Source of the DNA: Congeria kusceri
Taxonomy: Eukaryota > Mollusca > Bivalvia > Myida > Dreissenidae
Assembly (NCBI GenBank): GCA_027627225.1
Contig: CM051025.1
Coordinates: forward strand, 76,734,474-76,798,473
DNA: 64,000 nucleotides
Direction of reading: 5' to 3'
Shown here piece by piece: positions 47,447 through 58,615 of this stretch; positions within the stretch are counted from its first letter, which is position 1, and every line of letters starts with the position of its first letter. The notes under the pieces were generated by a model. It saw only the letters and a program-made list of their open reading frames with translations, had not been told where the DNA came from and ran no database searches. Made by a program: the position numbers and the translations under genes.

Positions 47447-48856
47447 TTTTATTTTGTACATTATCAAACACTGAACTGAAACATAATGAGGCTGCATCAA
47501 GAACTCTTATTTTTGTCATGAGTTGTGATTACATGCAGTTTTGTGTGAGATTGTGTTTGAAGTGGTTGCAACGACAAATATGTCTTTTGTTGTTGTTTTT
47601 TTTTTATTTCAGATTGCCCCACCCCACCTTGTATCCACTAACAAAAATACTTAAAAACAACTTTTAGTAGTAGTTTCAAAAGATTCATGTTCAGATGCAA
47701 AATAGATTAGATGACTGGTTCAGAAGATTTTTCTGTAAAAAATGCTTCTTCATCTGTGGTAAAAAGAATTATCAGTGTTAAAACGTATCTGTAAAAAGAA
47801 ATTAAATAAGATATGTAGGATATGAGTTTGTTCATTTCCATATTGGGTTGCACTCTTGTCTCACGAGTGTTCATAGAAAACATTTATTCACGTTCAGTGC
47901 AATTCCAATTTGCTTTTTTTTTCTTGCCAATTACATTTCTTGACATGTGTTTCCCCAAATTAGCCTCAACAGCCATTATCTTAGATAAAACATTGATTAT
48001 AGCATGAGTGCATCAATAATACATGATGTCTCATAATGATGGATGAAAAATCATTATTTTCCCTCATCAAATTTTACCTTTATAGAAATGTATATTGTTA
48101 TATCTGTCTACACTATGTATTAGTGCAGTCACATGTTTTTCAAATGAGAGTTTTACCTTTTACACAAATTACAAAGTAGTCCCATAATTCTGAGTGTGAA
48201 ATTATCAAATGTTGTTATTCGCTTTCCAGTCACTTACTCCTCACATTTAATCTTATAAATGTGGATATTTTTATTGAAAATTCTATGAACATCTGGCAAA
48301 TAGACAAGACCTTTTGTTTTGTATACTAATCATTGTTGATATATTTTTGTGAAATTCACAATTGCATAATAATCTGTATGGGTTCCCATACAAACCATTT
48401 TATTTGAGGTAATTAAAAAAACATGATAAAGGGAATTTAATTGATTAAGTATTTAAATCAGTCTTTTATTGGTTAAACTCTTCATCAAACATGACAACAT
48501 TTGATTTTCCAATGTATTTGTGGTTTTATCAGTATAGATTTGGGTTTTGTTACGAGGTATTCCAGTTAAGAAAAATATGCAGTCTTGATGATTTGAAATG
48601 GGTCCTTTAACAGGACCAACTGATTGAAGCAGAGGTGGCAAAATCTTCTATTGCCTTCTTTTACTATAATGAATAGTAAAATGTCACTATACTTGCTTAG
48701 AGAAATACAGACCATTGATTTCCGCACCACAGGAAGGAAAGGAACATTGACATAACAAAAAGGGACTATAAAATTTGTCTTAATATTCCTGTTTCAAATG
48801 CGTCCCTGACATAACATGATGGCAATATAACATGTTCCATGATCGTCCTGTTCCAG

Positions 48857-49009
48857 GTGCATGGTACGGCCCCGGACATCGCGGGCAAGGATCTGGCCAA
48901 CCCCACGGCTCTGCTGCTCAGTGCCGTGATGATGTTGAGATACATGGAAATGGGAGATTATGCCAGAAGGATCGAAACTGCCGCACTCTCAGTTATCCGA
49001 GATGGACAG
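48857..49009 (+). CDS. IDH3A: IDH3A exon 10
   Basis: The acceptor is CTGTTCCAG and the donor GACAG|GTCTGT; 51 codons, phase 0 at both ends. It encodes [20 protein letters not shown], with the histidine and asparagine of the NAD-adenine site, then [20 protein letters not shown] and a C-terminal helix. It is GC-richer than its surroundings. The frame then needs one short terminal exon, which I could not find in the remaining 15 kb. Confidence 0.97.
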
Positions 49010-49193
49010 GTCTGTTTAGATATGTGAATAATGGATGTAATTTCCCTAACAAAATCACACTTTCTCATTTTTGCATGCCCCTGACATGAGCCCTCTGGAT
49101 AATTTTACACCCCAGGCAACCCCTCCCACCAAAGTTAACAAAGTGATTAATTTTCTTTATAACTTTTAAGACAATGTACAGCATCACATTTTT

Positions 49194-51731
49194 AGCTCGA
49201 CTTTTCAAAGAAAAGGCAAGCTATTCTACTCACCCCGGCGTCGGCGTCCGATCTAGGTTAAAGTTTTTTGGTAAGCTAGTTTATCTAGAATTGCTTGAGG
49301 GATTTCATTCAAACTTAAAACATTTATTCCCTATATTAAAATGAACCTAGAGGCCAAGTTTGGTACCTCTAGTTTGAAATTTGTCACAATTATGGGCCTT
49401 TTTACACTTAGAAATTCTACATATAAGCCATGTGGACAGCTTTTCAATAACCTGGTTTCTCAGGAATGGCTTGCAGGATTTCATTCGAACTTAAAACATT
49501 TATTCCCCACATTAGAATGAACCTATCGGCCAAGCTTGGTAACTCTTGTTTGAATTTTGTCAAAATTATGGGCCTTTTTTCGCTTAGAAATTCTACATAT
49601 AAGGTATATGGACGGGTTAAATTTTTTCGGTAAGTTGGTTTCTCAGGAATGGCTTCAGGGATTTCATTCAAACTTAAAACATATATTCGCTATATTAAAA
49701 TGAACCGATAGGCCAAGTTTGGTAACTCTAGTTTGAAATTTGTCAAAATTATGGGCCTTTTTACACTTATAAATTCTACATATAAGGTATGTGGACAGGT
49801 TTTTCTGTAAGCTGGTTTCTCAGGAATGGCTTGAGGGATTTCATTCAAACTTAGAACACTTATTCTATATATTAAAATGAACTCATAGGCCAATTTTGAT
49901 AACTCTAGTTTGAAATTTGTCAAAATTATGGGCCTTTTTACAAGTAGAAATTATACATTTAAGCTATATGGACAGGTTAAAGATTCGGTAAACTGGTTTC
50001 TCAAGAATGGCTTGAGGGATTTCATTCAAACTTAGAACACTTATTTCCAATATTAAAATGAACTCATAGGCATATTTTGATTACTCTAGTTAGAAATTTT
50101 TCAAAATTATGGTCCGTTTTACACTTAGAAATTCTACATATAACCTATATGGACAGGTTAAAGTTTTTTGGTAACCTGGTTTCTCAGGAATTGCTTGAAG
50201 GATTTCATTCAAACTTAAAACACTTATTCCCAGTATTTAAATGAACTCATAGGCATATTTTGATAACTCTAGTTTGAAATTTGTCAAAATTATGGGCATG
50301 TTCACACTTAAAAAATGAAGTGGTTGGAATGGCAGCGTCAACTTTTGATTTCCACTCTGTAGCTTGAGAATCAATCTTCATACATAAATACCCTAAAGCA
50401 ACACTTTACTTGGGATTGCATTTGGGGTGGGTTGTGGGGGGGATCAAGGTCACTGTCACTAAAAATAGAAAAAAAATCTTCTGCTTTATAATTATACCCC
50501 CACAAGTGAAGTTTAGGGGGGGTATATAGGAGTGAGCTTGTGGGTCCGTAGGTCTGTTGGTTTTTGGTTTCCAGTTGTTAACTCAAGAAAGGCTTGATAT
50601 ATTCAAATAATTTTTGGTACACATGTGTAACATCATAAAATACAGGTCAAGTTCGATGTTGGTTACAAACCACTAAATTTTGACAGAGTTATGGCCCCTT
50701 TTCGACTTAAAATTCCCTAAAAACATGGTTTCCGGATGATAACTCAAGAAAGGCTTGACATATTCAAATAATTTTTGGTACACATGTGTAACATCATAGA
50801 ATACAGGTAAATTGGATGTTGGTTACAAACCACTAAATTTTGACAGATATATGGCCCCTTTTCGACTTAAAATTCGATAAAAACATGATTTTCTTATGAT
50901 AACTCAAGAATCGCTTGACATATTCAAATAATTCTTGTATACATGTGTAGCATCATAAAATACGGGTTAAGTTTGACTTTGGTTACAAACCACTACATTT
51001 TGACAGAGTTATGGCCCTGTATTTGACTTAAATTCCCTAAAAACATGGTTTCCTGATGGTAACTCAACAATGGCTTGACATATTCAAATAATTATTGGTA
51101 CACATGTGTAGCATCGTAAAATACCGGTCAAGTTGGACTTACAAACCACTAAATTCTGACACAGTTATGGCCCCCCTTTTGACTTAAATTCCTGAAAAAC
51201 ATGGACAATAACTCATGAAAGGCTTCACATATTTAACTTATTTTTGGTACATAGGTGAAACATCATAAAATACAGATCAAGGTCAACTTTGGTTACAAAC
51301 CACTAACTGTTGACAGCTGCTATTGAAATTAAGTTTTTCCAAATACACTGTTGACCATTCACAAATTGAAGCATTCTCTCTGTCCATTTCTTTCGAATGG
51401 ATGCCATAGTTTTGTGGCAAGGCCATATTGTGGGGGTTTATCCGTCACTCATGTAACAATTCTAGTTTGAGAACAAATTGAAATATTTTTTTTAAATTCA
51501 ATTTATTGATACTGTATAACGAGACATTGCATGAGATTGCATATGGGGTAAGTTGGGTCAAGGTCAAGGTCACTGTTTTGAAATTTAGAAAAATGATTCC
51601 ACCGAATAACTCAAGAAAGAAATTAATTTTGTTTAATTGGCCCCTACTTTACAGTTTGTTTTAGAAAAAATGCCAGAAACTCTGACAAGCAGAAGAAAAG
51701 TCTAGCGCGCAGTCCTCCGACAGCTCTTGTT
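49194..51731. mobile_element. HINE-like element, AGCTCGACTTTTC family, with nested element
   Basis: It has the same start (AGCTCGACTTTTC), the GGCGTCGGCGTCC block, about six 185-bp units (GGCTTGAGGGATTTCATTCA), fragments of the 140-bp satellite at 50390-50470 and 51520-51600, and the family end GAAAAGTCTAGCGC ... GACAGCTCTTGTT. A different HINE-like element (50492-51474) is inserted between the two satellite fragments. Confidence 0.75.
50492..51474. mobile_element. Nested HINE-like element with about 160-bp satellite
   Basis: The start TTATACCCCCACAAG lies before about five units (GATAACTCAAGAAAGGCTTG ... GTACACATGTGTAACATCAT ... TTTGACAGAGTTATGGCCCC). The end TGTGGGGGTTTAT, nearly the inverse of the start, precedes a CTAG end (51471-51474). 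Confidence 0.7.
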
Positions 51732-51845
51732 ATTTGAAGTACAGAATTTGATGTACTTAGTCTAACTACGCCCATGCAGTGAAAAACAAAGTATTATTCT
51801 TTGTTCTGATGCTGAATGAAATCAAATACATATTCTGTGAGCATA

Positions 51846-52612
51846 CAGCGTTTTTTCTCTATATAAAGTTGGTACCGGAAAACGGTACCATTCCCAATCC
51901 GATTTTCTGACCATTTTTCCCAATTTGAAGTTAAAAATTCGCAAATGTAAGGAAAAACACCCCAAAAGACCCTGAAAAGATCGACGATGTTCCTGTATTT
52001 TACTTTTGTTTTACCCAAGCGTAAACCATAGCTCAAATCAGTTACTGTTAACGGCTAGGGGAAGTAACCGCTGCAAGGTTTGGTGGCGCTGTATCGATTG
52101 GTTACTGTTATCAGTTATACATTGCGTGCGAGAATGGGAACCATCTGGACTGTAATGCGTGTTCGCGAGTGTCATTGACGAGACATGGCAATTCATAATA
52201 CTACAGAAAAAAAACATTCTGGGATGCAATCCTTTATCTAGCAATGGCTTTTATGGCAAAGCAGAAAGTATAGATCCACAACCGTCATTAACGGCGGAAG
52301 ATACTAGTAATTTTGTTTATGTTCTTTCAACCATTGACACAGACAGAGAGCAAACTTGTGTCTCTGGGGCAAGTTGTGCAGGTTGATACCCACCAGCACG
52401 GCATTTAAAACCATTATCTGACTTGAATGCAAGTTAAATAATAAATATAACAAATTGTTTTAGGGTTTATTTATTGTAACTTACTGTTTTCACATCCTTT
52501 TCGACTGTTTTTCATGAAAGTGGTAAAATTCCCAATTTGGCTGAAAACGCCGTCAATTTTCCCAATTTGACTGGTACCGGTACCATTCCCAAAGTGGTGA
52601 GAAAAAACGCTG
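51846..52612. mobile_element. 767-bp hAT-like element with 5-bp target duplication
   Basis: CAGCGTTTTTTCTC and GAGAAAAAACGCTG are perfect 14-bp inverted ends. GCATA directly flanks both sides (51841-51845, 52613-52617). Subterminal GGTACCATTCCCAA-type blocks are mirrored at both ends. No transposase frame. The 5-bp duplication fits hAT groups described with short duplications. Confidence 0.8.
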
Positions 52613-52619
52613 GCATAAT

Positions 52620-53765
52620 ATATTTCTTTTTTTAAGCAAACTTTGTTTAATATTTATTCATTATTACACATACTGTTTTTGTTTTTTTTCATGTTGATGG
52701 AGTGGTTATGTCTGGATTTTACAATAAACATGAGGCTTTTTTTCTTGGTACATAAAATGGAGCCAAAGGGTTTCGTTTCTGGCAAAATTTTGTCAAGATA
52801 CCATCATATCTTCCTGCATTAATAGTTCTAGTAGGCAGTGGTTTGTGGCTTCTGAGCCTTCAGGCTGATTTAATTATATGAATTCAATTCTTTGGATTAC
52901 AAAACTGCCGTAAATTTTGTGTAACACACATATACTGGTACATGTAATATTATCGTTAAACTGAGGTTACTTTCTACGTAATGCACTTTTACAGTGTTCA
53001 ATCATCATAATGAATTTTGTGCAATGCATTGTAATGAATTACCACATTACCCCTGCTCAATCACGTACAGTCATTATCATTGCATTTGACACAAAATGTG
53101 CATGAATTAACACTTCTGCAGTTTTTTTAATGCATTATAATAACAGCAATGGAAAAAATGACACACAAACATTGTGTTGCTTTTGATTACTGGTAGATTT
53201 TGGCTTGAAGTAGATCAGTGTGTTAATAAACTTTGTCAAAAAATGTTGCCTCACTCGCATTTCTTTTGTTTAAGCAGAAAGCTATCGGAAATAACATCAT
53301 GCTGAGACATAAAACATCCATGGCTAATTAAGTCTTTTGTTAACAAAACCTTTACTAATTAAAATGGCAACATCAAATGGTGTCTCATATGTTAAGTGTC
53401 TAGAGATGATTAAATAATTGACTAGTACACAATATTGCTGTAGCTGTAGCCGTCGCCGGCATTTTCAGAGTGGTGCGGCCAAACTAATACTAATATGTAA
53501 AGAGTTTGTTAAGGATTTTGGCGCTAAATAAGGGCCATTTCTGACATAACGTAGAAATACCGTTTTGCACAACTCTTCGGCTGCGAGAGCTGTGCATGCA
53601 TAAATAAAATGTACGTCTTAATGAAACCCATGTTCACATCTTTCACACATTCGAATTGCAGGAAATGTTAATTTATCCATTTTAGTATAAAATTTATTAA
53701 TTAATTTTAAGATAAAAAGTATGTATGTTAATACAATGTATGATATATAATATGTAACATATAAT
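52620..53765. other. AT-rich stretch, nothing recognised
   Basis: No exon, RNA gene or element terminus could be supported. Confidence 0.4.
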
Positions 53766-53769
53766 ATAC

Positions 53770-54025
53770 TAAGAAAACAGAAACAGGACATGGTTTCATT
53801 TTGTATTTTTATATTTTGTAGGATTTAAATATGGATGAATTTGGTTAAGATGACGTTAATGTTTTAATGATATATCAATTTTTGGGGGCATTACAATTAC
53901 TGATTTAGTTCAATAGAAAACCTAATTTTTGATACCAAATTCATCCATATTTAAATCAAACAACATTAAAAAATACGAAATGAAAAAAATGTCCAGTTTC
54001 TTTTTTTCTGTTAGTATATCATTTA
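53770..54025. repeat. Foldback element with about 80-bp arms
   Basis: GATTTAAATATGGATGAATTTGGT (about 53821-53844) is inverted at about 53933-53958. The outer parts (GAAAACAGAAACAGGACATGG, and its inverse near 53985-54015) also pair with few mismatches. The loop is about 90 bp. MITE-like, no coding. Confidence 0.75.
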
Positions 54026-55345
54026 AAAAATCGTTAAGCAAATTTATTTCATATTTATTTTCCTAAGTAGATACCTTGCTTGCATACTTAAACAAGAAAT
54101 GTCTTTAAAAAAGACAATCGGCGTTGAAATTAATATTGAGATGTCATTTAAAAATTACCTAAACAGACGGCCAAGATGATTGGTTACGTGACTTCTCAGA
54201 CCCCAGATATTTTGGTCCCCACCAACATTAGGAGACTTGTTGGACCGCAGATTTTTCGGACACTATAAGAAAACTTATCGGACCCAAAAGTTAATTTGAG
54301 ATAAATTTATTAATTTAAAAATTTAATAAAATTATCATTAATATCTATGCCGTGAATAAACTAATCATACAGCTACATGTTTCGACCAGTGATATATGAA
54401 TAACCAAAATAATTTAGGTTAACATAATTGTTATATGAATTTATCAAGCCAATTTAACAAATTAACAATGTAAGAAAATAATTTCGGGAATGAATTAAAC
54501 CTATTATGTATCAGACGAGTTTATATAGTTATTTATAGTACCAGTAATATACCATTCATGTTAGTTATCTAATATAATAACGATTTGAAGTCAAATCAGC
54601 ATTTATACTGTGCATCCCAATAAAAAGCAATAGTCAGGGAACATTCAGCGATTTTTGAAATCTTAAGACTTTATTTTTTATAACGCAAACATAAAAATTC
54701 ATTAGACTATTTAGATTTTAAATTATATCAGTAGAAATATAATATGTCAAGGGTTCCTGTGTATAATTAGTATACGTGAATAACAAGTCGACGTATTCCG
54801 AATCTTCTTTTATAACATTGTATCTATAGAAAATGTAGCATCTTTTTACAGATTAAATGACATCAGAAGTTGATAGAAAGATGCAATTATAAATAATCAT
54901 TAATAAATCGTAACCAAAATTTTAATTCAAATTACCAGTAAGTTTATAGATATAAATTCCCCATTTATTGAAATTGTTAGGTTTATGATTCTCTGAACGC
55001 TATTATTGATGCATGTACGAGTATATTAACACAGCTATACAACGGTTGCTAGCTAACGCGCGGTATTTTTAGAATGACACTACTGTTCCTGGAATTTGTT
55101 GAACTTGCTAGAATCAATGGGCTACATGAAACGGCAAATCTGTGAATGAGATTTATGAATGGGAACATTGCACAATTGCTATTTATAGAGCATACCACTT
55201 ATATATATGTAGGCTAAACAAAATAGTTATTTCGTTACGTGAATGAATATAGCATTTTGTTTATGGCATACAATAAGAAAATACGTTCATAATTAGCCTC
55301 AGTTCTAAAGTATATGTCGAGGATATGTTTATAACTTCATTTTGA
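54026..55345. other. AT-rich stretch, nothing recognised
   Basis: Very AT-rich; no gene or element terminus found. Confidence 0.4.
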
Positions 55346-55350
55346 TAGCT

Positions 55351-55583
55351 TATGTAAACAATTATGTAAATTTTTAACCCCCAAAGTATGCAACAGTTAT
55401 TTGTATACGTTAAACCATTGTTTGAAGGTTGCATTCCCTAAAATTATAAAATTTGCCCAATTCTATGTAAACAATTATGTAAATTTTTAACCCCCAAAAG
55501 TATGCAACAGTTGTTTGTATATGTTAAACCATTGTTTGAAGTTTGCATTCCCTAAAAATAGAAAATTTGCCCAATTCTATTGG
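55351..55583. repeat. Tandem duplication, 112-bp unit
   Basis: TATGTAAACAATTATGTAAA through GAAAATTTGCCCAATTC-type sequence occurs twice head to tail, with the second copy starting at about 55463 and only a few differences. Confidence 0.9.
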
Positions 55584-56041
55584 CATTCAATTTTCCCGCT
55601 GCATAATTATCGCAAGAAATCTAGGTCAAAAGTGATCTGAGACAGCTACGCCGAAAAATATATAATTAGTGAAACACATAATCCCTACTGGAAACTGCTT
55701 TGCACTTAACGGAGTCAGAGTATAGGCGTTGATGTTATCATCTATTAGGGGCATGCGTGTTATCGTTGCCCGCACTGATTAGGGTAATAAAATGTGCCAA
55801 CCGAGCGTGACTGCCACGTGATATAGCCCCCGGCGTATTAGAGAAAGGGAAATAACTGAGTAACAGCTACAAAACAGCGTTAAAATAGTCTATGCAATTT
55901 ATGATTTAGGCCTTTATCGATGGCTTTGGCTGTAGGCTTAAATTTCAGACATGCATGTACGTATTGGCATATAGTACAGGGCTAATAAACTAAGGTGAAC
56001 ATGTTTGAAATCCTGAGCATTTCAAAAATTAAAGCCTCCAG

Positions 56042-56520
56042 GCCCTGTGTTCACAAAACAAGTTGAGCCTGATTTTTAGGTTCAAGATGAACTTGAGCTT
56101 AATATTTCAGGATCAGGATCAAAAAAAGGCGTTCACTAAAATCTGGATCAATGTTGATTATTGGACATATGTATGTTTACATAAGAGGCGCGTCGTGGGA
56201 AAACCGGGCTTAATGCATGTGCGGAAAGTGGCGTCCCGGATTAGCCTGTGCAGTCCCCACAGGCTAATCCAGGATGGCACTTTCCGCATTTATGGGTTTT
56301 CTGTTTCAAGGAAGTGTCTTCTAAATATAAATCCGCTGTAGGCGGAAAGTGCTGTCCTGCCCGATTAGCCTGTGCGGATTGCACAGGCTAATCCAGGACG
56401 ACACTTTACGTGCGTGCATTAAGCCGGGTTTTCCCACGACACGCCTCATAACTATATGAGCTCCTCCTTTACAATCTGAATCAAATATTTTTTTATAAAA
56501 ACCTGACAAAATTTGTATCA
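56042..56520. repeat. Copy of the 33458 MITE split by a palindromic MITE
   Basis: GGCCCTGTGTTCACAAAACA through GTTCACTAAAATCTGGATC matches 33459-33570. After the inserted MITE the match resumes (TATATGAGCTCCTCC against TTTATGAACTCCTCT at 33608). The 33458 copy thus shows the site without the insertion. Confidence 0.6.
56184..56448. mobile_element. Palindromic TGAGGC MITE, copy 3
   Basis: The ends AGAGGCGCGTCGTGGGAAAA and the inverse TTTTCCCACGACACGCCTCA are flanked by TA on both sides. Internal stems such as AGCCTGTGCAGTCCCCACAG are present. Confidence 0.9.
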
Positions 56521-57671
56521 TTTTATCTCGAAGAAAATGTATCTCCAAATATGCGTTGGGCAAACAATATTTTACTTTGCTCAAAGTAAAGAATTGAATA
56601 AAAAATGTTACTGATTGATTGTCACATACTACAACTAGATTTTAAAAATGTTTTCATTTTCCGAAAAAAAAAGTCAGTTGTCTGCTATGAAAACTGTTTA
56701 TCGACTCATAGTCTTTTTATATATCTGATAAGAGTTTAACGATGCTAAACTGTCAGTCACTTTAAGAAAATACATGCAACAAATATTGTATGATATGGAG
56801 GAGCAGGATCGATGACCTCGACCTGCACATATTTATAGACCAGGTAAAGAAAAAATATGTAAATGCTTTACGTGTTGAATATAATAGGATGTACAGTTAA
56901 ATACGTTATCACTTTTATCAGTAACTTTGATGCCGCAAAACCAAAATATTCATGGTCGACAAAATCCCCGTTTAAATTCCCTGTCAATATCATTGACAAT
57001 ATCAGCAAATTTACATTTTCAGAAAATGTTAACTGTGGATAAAACTGTTTTACAGTTTTGCAAGGCATGAAATAATATGTTTTTGTAAATATACTTCAAA
57101 TCGGAATACAAATAGATTACAAATAGATTTTTTTATTTTCAAAATACTGTTAATTCAAAGCAGAACATATGCCTTTAAGTATAAAATTCAAGATTTGTTA
57201 CAGGTCAATTCATGTTCATTTGGTAATCATATGCCAATTATTTCAGTGAAAGAGGCCTGCACTGAGATAAAACATATTCTTTCTGACTTTTTCATCTTTT
57301 CCTGGGACTTTTATGGCTGCAATTTTTGTAGTCCTGTAACAAAAGCTGGCCAGACTTCCCTTAATGCAGCCCTTGTTGTACTGTTAGTAAATTTAACTTG
57401 CCTTAAATTCACAATACTGGTAAATAAAGCAATGTTTCACTGTTAGGATAATATTCTTTCAACCAGTGGACTGGTAACTATAGCTCATTGATGATATACA
57501 TGTTCATTTTGATTTTAATGATAAATATCTAGATTCATAATTTGGTTGTTTGTATTTTAATACCATATTGATCTCTTCAAGAAAAGTAGTTATAATTGCT
57601 TGAATTTGTTAAACACTGATGAAATCTAAATACTCATTACCTATCAGCTAGCTGCACAATGTTCTAATTTT

Positions 57672-58066
57672 TTGTGTCACCTGAAAAGGCGACATATATA
57701 AATTACTTTGCCCCCCCCCCCGCCCCCCCTGGCGTCCGAGGCATCCTCTTTCGTTTGTGCAGACAATAACTTTTTGTGCAATTATTATCACACTCGAGGG
57801 AAGTGTTAGTAGGCATAGAGGGAAGGTTAAGTTTGTGCAGACAATAACTTTTTGTGCAATTATTATGACACTCGAGGGAAGTGTTAGTAGGCATAGAGGG
57901 AAGGTTAAGTTTGTGCAGACAATAACTTTTTGTGCAATTATTATGACACTCGAGGGAAGTGTTAGTAGGCATAGAGGGAAGGTTAAGTTTGGTTTTCAGC
58001 ATAATTGCTCTTATCGTACTTTAGTTATGCTCCGTCAGGCGACACGTCCGACTCGCTGAGTTCTAG
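57672..58066. mobile_element. HINE-like element with three exact-type 78-bp units
   Basis: The 5' end GTGTCACCTGAAAAGGCGAC is followed by a poly-C tract (57710-57729). Three 78-bp units start at 57754, 57832 and 57910 and are almost identical. The end TCAGGCGACAC inverts the start, then ACTC-GCT-GAGT and CTAG. Because 78 is a multiple of three, both strands show frames with a 26-residue repeat; these are not genes. Confidence 0.75.
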
Positions 58067-58179
58067 TTTATGGTTGGTGTTGTCATGTTGAAAAAGTGAA
58101 CAATAAACTGAAAGTAAACCTTAAATGTCCATAATTATAACCAAAAAAAAAGAAAGAATCTGGACCCAAATAAAAACAG

Positions 58180-58255
58180 TAGTGCCTCTGCTGGGGCTAG
58201 AACCCACAACCTCCAGATCAAAAGTATGTTACACTAACCACTAGGCCAGACAGAC
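58180..58255 (-). pseudogene. tRNA-like sequence (tRNA pseudogene or SINE head)
   Basis: On the minus strand TGGCCTAGTGGTTAGTG is a good box A, TACTTTTGATCTGGAGG resembles an anticodon arm and GGGTTCTAGCCCC a T arm. The acceptor stem does not close, so it is not called a tRNA gene. Confidence 0.55.
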
Positions 58256-58294
58256 TTCTATACATTGACATGTATTTTTTATGCAATGTTTTGT

Positions 58295-58590
58295 TTGTTT
58301 GTTTATTTGTTTCGATTTTACGCCAGATTTAACAGTATTTAACAGTATTTCAGTCATATAATGGCGATCAGTTAACCTACTCAAGCTTTTCCTGGGCATG
58401 CTTAGCCAATCTAAGCGGTTTATCAGTACCAAGTGCACATACTTATGCCAGTAACTGACAACTGCCCTACTTTAATCAGAGGTAGGGGGAGAATGGTCGT
58501 AGAAACTATTTCATGACCAGTCCCCACACAAGTTATGTGGATGGGCTGGGGTTCGAGCTCTACCAGCTGAGCTAGCTGGGCTTGGCTTTA
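58295..58590. mobile_element. SINE-like repeat with tRNA-related end
   Basis: It runs from TTTGTTTGTTTATTTGTTT through a body with ATTTCAGTCATATAATGGCG to GGGGTTCGAGCTCTACCAG and CTGAGCTAGCTGGGC. The last part, read on the minus strand, is box-A-like (AGCTAGCTCAGCTGGTAGAGC, split here) fused to a box-B remnant. The anticodon arm is missing. Confidence 0.5.
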
Positions 58591-58615
58591 CGCAATGTGA
58601 TAGACATTTAAAAAA

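Noticed and set aside
57195..57446. 83-codon plus frame as possible terminal IDH3A exon
   Set aside because: The translation does not resemble the conserved DLGGNAKCSDFT C-terminus of the family.
57703..58059. Frames on both strands with a 26-residue repeat
   Set aside because: They follow from a 78-bp satellite unit; the element has transposon-type ends and no start or splice context.
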